A DNA stretch of 64,000 nt from Bretschneidera sinensis (GCA_023935145.1 CM043698.1:75604001-75668000); one strand, 5' to 3'. Positions 36,561 through 47,894 are shown, numbered from the stretch's first letter. Notes: a model not told the origin generated them from the letters alone. Made by a program: numbers and translations.

Positions 36561-36922
36561 AATATTATATCCCATACCGTATCTCTCTCGATTTTTCACT
36601 ATCCTCGTTTTCCTCGCCTCTTTTCTCGATTTCAAGAAATCCCGCACACTCGAACAACGCAGACAAGCCTCCCCACTTTCCCCTCTCTCTCTCTCCTTAA
36701 ACGCCACGTGATCTTCTCTCTCCGTAGCCTGCTATGTGCTAGTACAAAGAAGTTGAGTGTCTGTGAACTCATAGCCCTTTTATGCGATTCGTTCTTTTAG
36801 GATTCTGCCATACAAGGATGGACACCGTTGCTACATATGATAAATTACTTGCTTTCTCTCACGAGTATTGAGCATTTAAGATTAATTTGTTAAGAAATTT
36901 ATAGAGTCCCGTTTTAACCCAC
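36560..36922 (+). promoter_or_regulatory. Promoter/5' UTR region of the FLOURY1-like gene, with G-box
   Basis: Base composition shifts from AT-rich to a CT-rich leader (TTTCCCCTCTCTCTCTCTCC at about 36678-36697). A G-box CACGTG is at 36705-36710. CT-rich leaders are common in plant 5' UTRs. The transcription start is not determined. Confidence 0.5.
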
Positions 36923-37855
36923 ATGCAGATTCTATGTCGGTTTTGTTTGTTGATTGTTGTGTGTTCTGTTCGTGAGTTGTACAAGAAAGTCTTTCCGATC
37001 TTCATGAACTTCTTTGTGATGGAGATTGCTTCATGTTTGAATTTTTTGACTCAGAGCAGTGGATTTGGATGTGGTTTTTTGGTGTTCGGCTGTTTCTCGC
37101 AAGTTTTTAACCTGTTGGGCCCCTTTTTCATTTTTGCTTTGGGGTTTAACTTTTTGCGGTTCAGTTTTCATGGCAAGGGTTTAGTGCAGTATTTATGTGA
37201 TATTAGAGGGAAATCAAGTGATATGGGAAATGGGTTTTGTTCAAAAAATGATTTTTTTGAATGTGATGAAAAAAATCTGATTTGTAAGTCTGGCTCAGTG
37301 AAATTATTGGAGAGAAAATCAAGAAATATGGATAATACAATTATCCATACAAATATTGATTTTAAGGAGAAGGATATTTTAGAAGAAAATGATGATGAGT
37401 ATGATAATGGTCGGGGGAATTGTGATGAGGATGAAGAATTTGATGTGATTGCATTGAGGAAATTGGTTGAGATTGAAAGGAGGCGAGCCAATGCGGCTTA
37501 TGCAGAGCTTGAGAAGGAAAGAATGGCTGCTGCATCAGCAGCTGATGAGGCAATGGCTATGATTTTGCGCCTCCAAAGAGAGAAAAGTTCCATAGAAATC
37601 AAATCCAATCAGTACTGGAGAATGGCAGAGCAGAAGCAAGAATATGATCAAGAAGTGATCCAATCATTGCAGTGGATTGTAACGAAACATGAACATGAGA
37701 GGAGTTTATTGGAAGAGCAATTGAAGTTCTGTATGCAAAAGTTGAAAATGCATATGAAGGATGATGAAATAGATCAATTTGAAGGAGTTGATGCTAGTCT
37801 GAGCCTTTTCAATTATGCTATGGAAGATGAAATGGAGGAAGGGATGCTTAGCTGA
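36923..37855 (+). CDS. GTD-binding (zein-binding, DUF593) domain protein, FLOURY1-like
   Basis: Single-exon gene, 310 codons from the first ATG. A better start may be the in-frame ATG at 37019 (MEIASCLNFLTQ..), since relatives begin close to this point; that gives 278 residues. The N-terminal half has a long hydrophobic stretch (FGCGFLVFGCFSQVF then LLGPFFIFALGF, residues 49-75), predicted to anchor it in the ER membrane. An acidic linker follows (EENDDEYDN.., DEDEEFD). The conserved domain is residues about 173-273 (IALRKLVEIERRRANAAYAE through EEQLKFCMQKL), a charged coiled coil. Maize FLOURY1 of this family places zein in ER protein bodies and other members bind myosin XI; here an ER-membrane adaptor role is inferred. 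No break is seen. Confidence 0.85.
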   Translation: MQILCRFCLLIVVCSVRELYKKVFPIFMNFFVMEIASCLNFLTQSSGFGCGFLVFGCFSQVFNLLGPFFIFALGFNFLRFSFHGKGLVQYLCDIRGKSSDMGNGFCSKNDFFECDEKNLICKSGSVKLLERKSRNMDNTIIHTNIDFKEKDILEENDDEYDNGRGNCDEDEEFDVIALRKLVEIERRRANAAYAELEKERMAAASAADEAMAMILRLQREKSSIEIKSNQYWRMAEQKQEYDQEVIQSLQWIVTKHEHERSLLEEQLKFCMQKLKMHMKDDEIDQFEGVDASLSLFNYAMEDEMEEGMLS

Positions 37856-38210
37856 AATTAAATGGATTCGCCGGTATTGTAAGTCATTGATCATACATTT
37901 AAGAAATTTTTTTGTAGGTTTTTATTGGTTTGAGTTGAATTCACAGAAGTAAACTTAGCCATTCATATATTCAACTTTGGATTTGGGGATTTGAAATTGC
38001 AATACAACTTAGCCGTTCATATATTTTTTTTTTATATGGATCTTGCTCTCATTTGAATATGCTGCTTCATTTGTATTGATGTTACCTGTTAATGCATTTT
38101 ATTTTTATCATAGAAGCATTTGACATGGAACAGTTACCCAGTAGTTTTTGTACATCAATGTTAGGGGTCTCATTGCTTTTTGAAAGAGGTGCAAATCAGC
38201 TGTTATGTCA
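37856..38210 (+). other. 3' flank of the FLOURY1-like gene
   Basis: Likely holds the 3' UTR. AT-rich, no other gene. The polyadenylation site cannot be placed with confidence. Confidence 0.4.
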
Positions 38211-38504
38211 TTTTTTGGATTCAATAATTATTCACCAAAGTATCACTCATTTTTGTGATAAAGCCTGCAAGCAAGTATGAGTGAATTTGTCTGGATTTTT
38301 CCTGGATTTACTTTTCTTTAAAATGCAAAAGTAGGTCTTCTATTTATAGTCATGTATATGAAACTTTCAGTTATGTGAAAGTATGAAGCCCTGCTTTGCG
38401 TTTTAGAGGAAAGTAAATTTAGGCAAAATCCAGACAAATTCACTCATTCATTATGCTTGCAGCACAAAAATGAGTGATACTTTGATGAATAATCATCCAA
38501 AAAT
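38211..38504. repeat. 294-bp foldback (long imperfect hairpin), MITE-like
   Basis: Two arms of about 130 bp are near-perfect inverted repeats. TTTTTTGGATTCAATAATTA through CTGGATTTTTCCTGG and GCAAAAGTAGGTCTTC pairs with GAAGCCCTGCTTTGCG through AAATCCAGACAAATTCACTC and ATCCAAAAAT. The loop is about 40 bp (TTATAGTCATGTATATG..). No coding capacity. It could be a MITE or a source of small RNA. Confidence 0.8.
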
Positions 38505-39215
38505 TACTGCCACTAGATTAAAATAGGAACCTAGTATTACTTTTTCCTAATTTAGTGATCGTCTTTAATCGCAGTAAGTGCTGAAGACACATTAGCTTTT
38601 GAGAGCCTTCTCCATCCCCCACTGGCAGCTAAAAATAATCCCAACGCCCCTCCGGGACCTATACACATACATTGGCCTTGAAATTCAGTTCAACAGTTAT
38701 TTCCAAACAAACTACGTGGTAGGCAATACGTCAAAGCAATTCTGCAGACAAGAATTGTGTAGTTTTGAAGAGGTTTTGCTTGCTTTGTTCACCAGTGATT
38801 TGTGTAGAACTAATAAGGAACTGAAGGAATATTTTGTATCAACAGCAAACCAACTCCTGCCCAATGTTTTCATTGGATTCAATGTCACATCATTTTGATG
38901 TCATTTCAGCAATCATATTTATGCCTGCAGCATTTTCTTCTGGATTTGTTGCATTTGACTAATGAATTATTCATGCATTGTGGCATGTTGATTTCATTTG
39001 CTTGAATTAGAGAGACTGTTCTCTGTTTCATACTGCGATGAGTAGAAAAAGCTCGTGAGTCTGGCGTAACTTTTGTGTTGTTGGAACTAGAACTCTTATG
39101 AGGCTGTTTGAGAAGCTAAGATGTGTTTTGACAAATATTGAGCAATATATGCTTAAATGATGGAAGTGCATTTCTGCTTCTTCTTGTTCTAACTTTGGTT
39201 AGGTTCACTTTAGTA
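38505..39215. other. Intergenic, nothing recognised
   Basis: Contains a 99-codon open frame at 38599-38898 with no recognised domain; base use resembles the surrounding non-coding DNA. Confidence 0.4.
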
Positions 39216-39351
39216 TAATGTTACGTTTGATTGTCTGGAATTGAAACTTGAAATTAGAATTAAAGTGGAATCATACTTTTTTTCCACATAAAAATGGTTG
39301 AAAAAAACCATGATTCTAAACTTCAATTCCAGACAACCAAATGTAGTGTAA
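39216..39351. repeat. MITE-like element with inverted repeats of about 40 bp
   Basis: The left arm TTACGTTTGATTGTCTGGAA + TTGAAACTT pairs with the right arm AACTTCAATTCCAGACAACC + AAATGTAGTGTAA, separated by about 60 bp. Short, non-coding, in the style of plant miniature transposons. Confidence 0.7.
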
Positions 39352-40732
39352 AAGGAAATAGGCATTTACTCTAGACTGGCAATGCTTGATCCATTGGCTT
39401 CTTGGATTTATGTGGAGATCAGCATCATGTCTAAAGTAAATCTGAGCATTCTCTGTCGGAAAAGCTACAGATTGTGTCGAGGATACAGAATTAAGCTTTA
39501 CATGCCCTAATGATCCTTCTCTTTTTGCAATGAAAACAAAAGCAGACATCTTCCTGAGACCTCCTGAGTGCAAAACCTGTATGTGAAATCAAAAGCAGAA
39601 GCTTTGAGCTGTCGTGCTAAAAGTGCAGCTTACATGTGATTAGTCCCTCAAACCAGCTCCAGCTTTAAACTGGTTCCCCACCCTCAGCTCCCCCACATCC
39701 CAACCAAAAAAAAAAAAAATCTAAGCTGCCCAACCTCAGCTTACAGAAATTAATAGAAAGATAAGCGACTTAAAGTTAGCAATTTTAAGCTGCTTATCTC
39801 TCAATTAATTAATGTGCAACTGGGTGCGGATTAGATTTTTGCTACTTATAAGTGCCTATATGGTAAGTTAAGTCGACTGAGTAAAAAACCCCTTTTATCC
39901 CTCTTTAGACAATCGACTTGTACCCTTGACAACTTTTTCTCTTCTCTCCTCGATGCTGCAGTGAGCATGCTGGCTGCTACTGCTGCAGCGATAGCATACT
40001 AAATCGACAAATTGACAATGAGTATGAGTAAAAGGATGGACTAAGGTTTTGAACACATGAGATTAAAAGTATGGAGTCGTGCTTTGTTTAGGGATAATAT
40101 TAACATTCCTAGAAAATAAATTGATCCAAGATTATCCATCTTCATTAATTCAAACTTATTCAATGAAACAAAATCTGAGCAATATAGAAATGTTAAATTT
40201 TCAATAAATGGATTTAAATTTTATACAAAATTATTAATAATAATTCAAATTATTTTCAATATTATTCCAAAGTTTTTTTTTTAATTTATTCAAAAATATG
40301 ATATTAACTAGTTGCATGGTGGACATATCATTGTCTCCTTTTACTTAAATTAAAAACAAAATTTCATTATTTCCTTTCACTTGACAAAAAGGGTATTTCA
40401 TTAAACCATCTTATCAAAAAAAGTTATTTCATTGTACCATAAAATCTTAAGACTCTATATGTGACAATTTTTTAACAAAGAAAATCTAACTTTTATACAT
40501 TAGAGTCTCTCTTGGCCTAACAATTTACTAAAATCTATAATTTAGCAACAAAAAAAAATTACTAAAATCTATCACATTGATATTTCTTTAAATTTTTAAT
40601 GCAAGTCCCAAAAGGAAATAAAAAAATGCTATGATTTTTTTTATTTTTTAAAATTACATACAAACGCGCCTCTACATGTAGTTGCTAACATCACACTAAC
40701 TTTGAAAGTCGTGTTTGTCAATACGCCTATAA
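39352..40732. other. Intergenic, AT-rich
   Basis: No gene recognised. The short frames at 39316-39573 and 40641-40994 (minus) have no domain. There is a TAAGCTGCTTA-type inverted repeat at about 39720-39800. Confidence 0.4.
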
Positions 40733-40923
40733 CGCGTTTTACTAAAGCACAAATACCAACCTCAATCCCTCCGTGGCAAACACGATCCTCGTTTTCGCCT
40801 ACAAACCCATCGCATACTCGATTCTCGCACGGGTAGTGTTCCTCTGTGAGACAGACCATCTTTACGACCAACCAGAGACCCATTGAACGGTAACGTCGAT
40901 ACGCCGGCCCATCCCTATCGCAG
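40733..40923 (+). other. Candidate first 5' UTR exon of the FAR1-MMSDH gene
   Basis: GC content rises sharply against the AT-rich surroundings and the stretch ends CCCTATCGCAG|GTAACG, a donor-like junction at 40923. No ATG-initiated frame of interest. It is inferred to be an untranslated first exon because the next strong same-strand signals are the exon at 43036 and the FAR1 exon; it could instead belong to another transcript. Confidence 0.35.
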
Positions 40924-43035
40924 GTAACGCTATTTTTCCCAATAATATTTCTTCTGTTTGTTTCGCAAGAAAATGAAAGAAAATTGAATGTCAAATTTTG
41001 TTTAATTCTAAGATGAAAAACTAAAAGATTGACGTAGTAATAGTTTCTTTTCAGGGTAACTTGAGTAATGAATCTTGTTCAAAATTTGATTTTCTGTTTG
41101 GTTAATCTAAATTTTGGCTTTTTCCTTGCAATTTGTTACCTAAATAAACTTAATTTATGGGTATGTTTTGATTTTTTTTTTTTCGTAGATGGTAGACAAT
41201 GAGGATCAGTTTTTCTTTTTTCAAAGTAATTTCCTCCTTTTAATGGAAGCTAATATTTTGAGTTCACACATCAGAATTTGGTTATGTTATTTGCTTATGA
41301 TGTTCACCCAGTGATTTGTTGCTAAGAAAATATTTGATTTACATCTCCATATTTTCAAATGGGATTTTGTTGTTTTCTTAAAGTAAAGAATGATATGTCA
41401 GTGGGGGATTATATGATATTGGTTATTCTCTTTATGCTTGAAAAAAGTGGTCGAAACAATTTTTATTTAATTTTTTATGTCATACTTTGCTAATATGCTT
41501 TATAATTCGTCTTGTCCATGAAATAAGTTTTAGATGCCAATATGGCAATATGTACTCATGCCCCTTGGGTGGACATAGAATGGGTTTATTTGAAGAGTGG
41601 GCAAGCCACGATATATCAATATGAGTCTGTGTTCTTTTATCTGTTCAAAAGAAAATTATAATTGTCTGTGCCAGTAAATGACTTCTTTTGAAAATGAATA
41701 CATGTTGGGCGCTTAACTATTTCATCTTAGCGTAAAATGGAAAGGTGTTATGCTCTAATGGGTTTGGACAATAGTAGCAAGCTACAACTAAAATGTCTGT
41801 CTCTGCTTTAATCTAATGATGGTTGCATATCATATTCCTAACAATTTTTATCTTTTATATTCTATGTAAAATCAGTTGAATGAATAGTAACTATATGAAA
41901 TTTGATTGTTTATCATATGCAGTGATTGGGAGGACTCTTTTAATTACATACAACCAGATACTTTGTTATGATACCTACTTATTTTTGTTTGCCTTTAGAT
42001 CGACATTTACTCTTTAATCTTTCATCTAGAGTGCCATTATACTCTCTCTCTCTCTTCCTCTCACAGTCATTTTACTCTTTCTATGGATGCACTTAAGAGA
42101 ATTCTAGTTAGGTATGCACCATTGCATACCCATATATAGTGGTATAACGTGAAAACAAATCGGTGGTGGTAGAAGTGGCTAATTTTTTTTTTTTTTTTTT
42201 GAATTTCTATGTGAAATTCTTGCAAGTGTTAACAGAAGTTAATTTTGCTATAAAAATAGCTAGCAGATGTCATAGAGCTAATATTGCCAGTTGTGAGAGA
42301 AACTTTTCTGAAGTACTAGTATAGGTTCCTCAGTGAAAGTTCACTCATGACTCGCAATAATTAGTATACAACTTTGCTAGTCTGTCGATGATTCAATTTT
42401 AAAATTAATTTAAGCAGTTAAGGAAGAAATAAATGTGAGGGTAAAAAGGAGAATTAAACTTTACATCCGAAGCTATATGAGAAATAAGGTCATCTATGGA
42501 CTTTTCTTGTGCCTTTTCTATTTACATCTGAATTGAATTTCAAAGATGCTTTATAAATTGGCAGCATTTTTTAGTTTGTGATTTGGAAATTTGCTAAGCA
42601 AGCTAGGATGCCGGTATTGAGAACCATTTGGTTAATTGGTTTTGTTATGATATTAGATTATACATTGAGTGGGATGAACTGAAATTGGTGATTGACTGTC
42701 AGAAAGCATTATGAATTCATAATGTCTAGATATTCCTAAAGTTATTGTTTCTTATGTGTTTATTTATCAAAAAAAAAAATTTGTTTCTTATGTGTTTGGG
42801 GTAATTGATGAATGTTGTGTATGTTTTTTGTTTTTTAATATAATTATGAAGAACTAGGATGTGTGTTTATGGGCGCATGGGAGTGTGAAGTTTAAACTGA
42901 TTATTGGCACACGCCAATTTGGAGATTTACCTATTTGATAGACTTGTGTCTGCTGAACTATGTTTGAAATATGCATCATCTAATGGTTTACACATTTTTA
43001 TCGTATTGGACTAAATTTAGTCAATCAATTTGCAG
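40924..43035 (+). other. Probable 5' UTR intron
   Basis: AT/T-rich, intron-like, no ORF. It includes a (CT)n stretch at about 42043-42062 and poly-T at 42184-42200. Confidence 0.35.
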
Positions 43036-43119
43036 GACCCTGTTAAGAAACTATAACCCCTTTTTTTCCAAGAGAAAGTGAAGTCTTAGAAGAAGAAGAT
43101 ATTGGCACTATTGAATGAG
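43036..43119 (+). other. Candidate second 5' UTR exon of the FAR1-MMSDH gene
   Basis: Bounded by CAATTTGCAG (acceptor) and ATTGAATGAG|GTGTGT (donor), 84 nt, purine-rich (GAAGAAGAAGATATTGG), unlike its flanks. It is followed by an intron into which element D has inserted. Confidence 0.35.
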
Positions 43120-43177
43120 GTGTGTCACATTATACTTTTGCAACCTTTATGTTGTTTTCTTGTATTTATAATTATGT

Positions 43178-44132
43178 TGTTGGAAATCACCTTCACAAGA
43201 TGCTCAGGTGGTGATCTTCTAAACACCCAAGTCTAGAATGACTTGTAGAAAGAAATACAGCAATCGAAAGCAAGAAAGAAAAGAACACAAGTGATTTGTT
43301 ATCGAGGTTCGGCAATGTACCTACGTCCCCGTGAGTTCCTCTGCACTAAATCAATGGTTCTTTACAATTCAACAACCCTCTCAAAGAAACCTCAAGTTCT
43401 TGAAGGAACAAAGAAGAGAACATGAAAGACTTTATCACTTTCTATACTAATCTCTCTTCTTTACAACCAGCCTCTCTACAATGAGTCCCTCTTGTATGTC
43501 TGTGTCTTTGCACTCTCAAACAATTCTCTCATTCACACACATGTCTCACAAGTTACATTACATCTTACTTGTGTGTCACACCTTTGAGATTGAACCTAGG
43601 TGACCCTTTATATAGTGCACCACTTCTTGTCCAATCTTGTGTGTCATTCTCCACCCTTAGATCATGATGACCAATCAACCATGGCCCTCCATCAATCCTA
43701 AGTGGTGCTGTGCGTTTTAACCTTGCATCCACGCACTAAACAAGAGGCTGAAACAAGCTGTCCATGTGTGCATCAGTGTGCCTAGCGCTACGGCCTTGAA
43801 CAGGGGGCGGTGCGGCGCTAGGCAAAACCCCTTTTTACCTCCTTGCTGGGCGGTGCGGTGCTGGTGAGGAGGCGTTGTGGCCTTGACTCTTCTTCAGCAC
43901 CTTTCTTGTTGGGCGCTGCAGCCTTGGTGAGGCAGAGTGTGCGCAAGTGCAGCGCACACTGAAGCTGGAGCCTTCACAAGTGTGCGCACTTCTTGTCTTG
44001 CTGAAAAGGGGAGGCGCGCACATACCCAAAGTGATGCACACACTTGTGTGCACTCTTTTAACATGCTGAAATTAATTCTTCCAACCTTGTTTAAACTTTA
44101 AACCATATTTAAGCCTTAGACAAATACCAACA
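43178..44132 (-). repeat. 3' LTR of element D
   Basis: 955 bp, nearly identical to 47908-48803 except for extra sequence at about 43761-43825 (a GC-rich GCGGTGCGGCGCTAGG-like segment), which the other LTR lacks. Confidence 0.92.
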
Positions 44133-44212
44133 ATCTCTACCTTTGTCTAAGTGTTTAAACCCGAACCATTGTGCAGAGAACTTCAGGATTCAAACTCATC
44201 TTGAGTCATCAA

Positions 44213-44870
44213 TCAACCGACTCCATTCCTAAGAAGTCCAAGGTAATGATTGGACCTTCTTAGAGGTAGAATCTTGGTGCCTAAATCTGCCGAACTTTCC
44301 TCCGTGGCCTTCTTGTCAACGTGAATGCATCTTTTGGTACCATTTTCCGGAATGTAATGATACCGAACATCCATATGCTTCGTCCCTTCATGGAACACCG
44401 GATTCCTCCACAAGTGCCAAGCACTTTGGCTATCCAAAGACACCACCACCTGCTCTTTTAGGACCTCTCACTCGTCCAACAACCCTTTGCACCCCATAGC
44501 CTCTTTATGGCTTCCGTAGCCGCTATGCATTCTACCCCAGTTGTTATGAGTGCTACCACCAGCTGCCACTGAGCCTTCAAGTACTTCAGCAACCACTTCA
44601 TCCCAAGCCAATGCTTCTTTCCGGGACTACTCACAAATCTGCTGAGAACACCCATTGCCCAAGAAACCCTTAATCAGTTTCTCTCCTTTTCTTGGATTAT
44701 ACATATCCCAAAGATCTTTTGTATAAGGCTGAGATCCTTCCTCTCGAACTTCTCGCTGAGTTGAGATGTAAACCTTTTCATCCTCTTCCTGCTGTTCCAA
44801 ACCAACAGCATTTCAATGACATAGATGAGGATACTCACCATCTTCTCCACCTTGTGTTCAGGTGAGAAAG
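44213..44870 (-). pseudogene. RT C-terminal and RNase H relic of element D
   Basis: Minus-strand pieces: MLLVWNSRKRMKRF near 44800-44825, preceded by YVIE where copia RTs have YVDD; GKKHWLGMKWLLKYLKAQW (44458-44655); and DSQSAWHLWRNPVFHEGTK then ATEESSADLGTK (44213-44449), the end of RNase H. The pieces lie in different frames. Confidence 0.8.
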
Positions 44871-44871
44871 T

Positions 44872-45981
44872 TTATGTGAAATCTATGTCTTTTCTTCTTG
44901 TGAACCCATTTGCCACCAGCCTAGCCTTGTTCCGGACATCATCTCCTGGAGGGTACCCTTCTTTGACCTTGTAAGTCCACTTACAATCCACAACTCTCTG
45001 ATTTCCCAGAATGTGCACTAATTCCCAGAAGTTGTTCTTCCTCAAAGAATCCATTTGTTCCTCCATAGCTAGCTTCCATCTTGGCGAATCCTTACATCTC
45101 ATGGCATCAATGTAAGTCTCTTGTTCACTCATCTCTCCTTCTGTCCAAGGAGCTGCAGCATCCGCAAACCCATATCTTGAAGGTGGTCCGACCAGCCTTC
45201 TTTCCCGGTCTCTTGTGAGCTGATAGTCCTTCTGACTCTCTGTATCATCCTTTTTCAGTTCAGCCTCCTCATGAGTGTCCTGAGCTTGGCATTCATCAAT
45301 GGGCTTTACCTGGTCCGAACTCTCTTGCCTTCCCTGCTCTACCTGAACCGAATTCTCCTTGATGCTATGCTCCACAAATACCGAACTGGTTTGCTCACTA
45401 GCCCCTGCAGGGTTAGTTTTCTTCAAATAGGGAAATAACAATTCATTAAAATTAACATTCCTACTTATTATGAGTCTCAATCCTTCTTTCTCTAAGTACC
45501 ACAACTTATACCCCTTAGCCCTTTCCCCATATCCTAGAAGCACACATTTTCTAGATCTTGGGCTAAGTCTATCACCCTTTTGTTGTGCAAACGCAGCACA
45601 CCCAAAAGTCCTAAGGTTGTCCAACTCAGGGGGTTTTTCACTCCACATCTCTTCGGGAGTTTTGAGCTCTAAAGCTCTAGAGGGTGATCTATTAACCAAA
45701 TATGCAGCAGTAGACACAGCATCCCCCCAAAAATAGTTTGGTAAACCGGAACCATTTAACATGTATCTAACCTTTTCCATAAGGGTCTTATTCATCCTCT
45801 CAGCAACTCCACTTTGCTGAGGGGTTTCCACAACCGTCCTATGTCTTAGAATCACATTTAACCTACAGAATTGATCAAGTTCTTGGTTAAAAATTTCTAA
45901 GCCATTATCAGTTTTTATCCCCTTAACTACCATGCCCATTTGAGTCTCTACCAACCCTTTCCACACCACCAATTTATTCAA
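44872..45981 (-). pseudogene. Integrase and RT start of element D
   Basis: 369-codon open frame. The integrase core C-half shows KTDNGLEIFNQELDQFC (Asp) and TPQQSGVAERMNKTL (Glu), then the copia tail CVLLGYGERAKGYKLW. The RT N-terminus is MRCKDSPRWKLAMEEQMDSL to CKWTYKVKEG. The frame ends at GFTRRKDIDFT and the following RT fingers/palm (several hundred bp in a complete copia RT) are deleted. It is preceded by a stop between this and the protease frame. Confidence 0.88.
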
Positions 45982-46085
45982 AGCATCTGATTTATTTTTA
46001 ACTGAATAAACTCAAACCTTTCTTGAATAATCATCAATTAAAAATAGAAAGTAAATGCTCCCTGTGTTGGTGTCCTTGCCGGTCT

Positions 46086-46673
46086 TCAAAGGTCCGCATG
46101 AATGTAGTCAAGAATGCCCTTAGACTTGTGCACTCCGGTGTTGAAGCTGACCCGGTGTTGCTTCTCAAGAACACAACACTCGCAGAAATCAAGTTCCTCT
46201 ACTTTGTTTCCACTAAGTAGGCCATCCTTGCTGAGAACTTGTAGGCCCTCTTCGCTCATATGTCTCAAGCGAGTGTGCCAAAAGGCTACCTCATCTATCT
46301 CAGCCATCAAGCTTGCTGCTTGATCCTTGATCTCCTTGTCTTCGATTATCTCATAGAATCCATCCTTCATTGCTGCTTTAATCATTACCAAAGATCCATT
46401 GGCTACCTTGATCTTTCCTCCCTCTATCTTGCATGTGTATCCCATGGAATCCAGCTGCCCCAATGAGATCAAATTCCTCCTCAAATCCGAGAGATACCTC
46501 ACATTCTCCAGCAGCCTTGTCATTCTATCAAACATCCTCACCTGGATGTCTCCCGTGCCCCTCACTTGGTAAGAAATATCATTCCCCAAGAAAACCCTTT
46601 CATCATTGGTTTCCTTGAAATTCTTAAACCAACTCCGGTGAGGGCACATGTGATGAGTGCACCCGGAATCCAA
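46086..46673 (-). pseudogene. Protease end and gag-pre-integrase domain of element D
   Basis: Starts with the protease active site MDSGCTHHMCPHRSWF (Asp-Ser-Gly). It continues through the gag-pre-integrase zinc domain: WHTRLRHMSEEGLQ (His..His) and LDFCECCVLEKQH (Cys..Cys). It ends KGILDYIHADL, the start of the integrase core. A frame break separates it from 44872-45981. Confidence 0.88.
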
Positions 46674-46804
46674 GATCTATTTCCCGCTGCCTTCTTTCCC
46701 CTTGCTCACACTTGAGCACACAACAAGAACATCATTATCTTGCTGTTCTGTCTTGGCAACCGAAGCCTCTCCATTCTTGGTATGGCTTCCTCCTCTATCC
46801 CTTG

Positions 46805-47536
46805 TCATTTTCTTGCAATCTTTCTTGACATGACCCTCCTTATGGCAGTAGTAGCAACTCTTCCCTCTAAATCTCGTTTGGAGTGCATTCTCCCATGGCT
46901 TTCTCTTCTACCTCTGTCCCGGTAGTAGCCATGTATGTTGATGTGCACTCTCCCATGGCTCTCTCCTCTACCTCTGTCCCAGTAGTAGCCATGTATGTTG
47001 CTGTGCACTCTCCCATGGCTCTCTCCTCTACCTCTGACCTGGTAGTAGCCATGTATGTTTCTGCCATACCAAGTTGCTGGCCTTCCTCTAATGAACAACC
47101 CTTCTCCACTTGATGCACTCCTCATTTTGACATCAAGATTATCTTGCAACTCTTTATTAGGATCAAATTTAAAAGCAAAGATTCGTTTACGAAGATACCT
47201 CTTATTAGGGAGAGTCTTGGCAAGAAACAACTCATCTAGTTTCTTCCATATGACAGCTGGATCTTCCGAGTCTCTGCACTCCCTTGTGACATTATCCGAC
47301 ATGTGCAAGAAGATTGTGCTGTATGCCATCTTCTTTATTTCATTCCGCTGGTCCTCCGTGATACTTGCTGGAAAAATATCATCTTCTCCAATCGCCAAGT
47401 CCACCTTTTGTTGCACCAGAACAGCTTTGATCTTCCGCTTCCACATTGGAAAAATCTTCCATTCCATCAAACTTCTCAATACCGAAATTTGAACCAATCT
47501 TGCAGAGAAGATCCCAGATTTGTGCAACACCCACAA
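46805..47536 (-). pseudogene. gag relic of element D with a 20-residue repeat
   Basis: Copia gag (UBN2-type) features: KAVLVQQKVDLAIGEDD, WKKLDELFLAKTLPNKRYLR, FKFDPNKELQDNLD. The C-terminal part (46884-47063) is three copies of a 60-bp unit encoding GESHGRVHSNIHGYYWDRGR-like repeats. The zinc knuckle SCYYCHKEGHVKKDC lies at about 46812-46864 but in a different frame, and the N-terminus (IGSNFGIEKFDGM) is also shifted, so gag is broken at both ends. Confidence 0.85.
46884..47063. repeat. 60-bp tandem repeat, three copies, in gag of D
   Basis: Units begin CACTCTCCCATGGCTCTCTC and contain TAGTAGCCATGTATGTT. The 60-bp length keeps frame. Confidence 0.85.
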
Positions 47537-47569
47537 TTGCTCTCCAACTTCTTCTAAATCTTAAGAACA

Positions 47570-47800
47570 CAGATCGAAGATTGATCTCAATACCGTTCTT
47601 GAATCAACCTCAAGAACACGATCAGATCTTGATCTTTACTCCGTTCTTGAATCAGCCTCAAGAACACGATCAGATATTGATCTTAACTCCGTCATTGATT
47701 CACCTCAAGAACACGATCAGATATTGATCTTAACTCTGTCCTTGATTCACCTCAAGAACACGATCAGATATAGATCTTAACTCCGTTCTTGAATCACCCA
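47570..47800. repeat. 47-48-bp tandem repeat, about 4.5 copies, in leader of D
   Basis: Units read CAAGAACACGATCAGATATT then GATCTTAACTCCGT and TGATTCACCT. The array lies between the primer site and gag on the minus strand. Confidence 0.85.
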
Positions 47801-47894
47801 AGAAGTTGACATCTGATTCTTAGAGTCTTGACTCCGTCACCTTCTGTTCTTGCTCCAATACCCGCCAATCTTGGCTCTAATCCCACTGTCCAAA

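Noticed and set aside
40641..40994. 117-codon minus-strand ORF
   Set aside because: No recognisable domain; the plus strand of the same stretch looks more like a GC-rich 5' UTR exon.
47055..47492. 145-codon plus-strand ORF
   Set aside because: Antisense shadow of the copia D gag, which has clear gag motifs on the minus strand.
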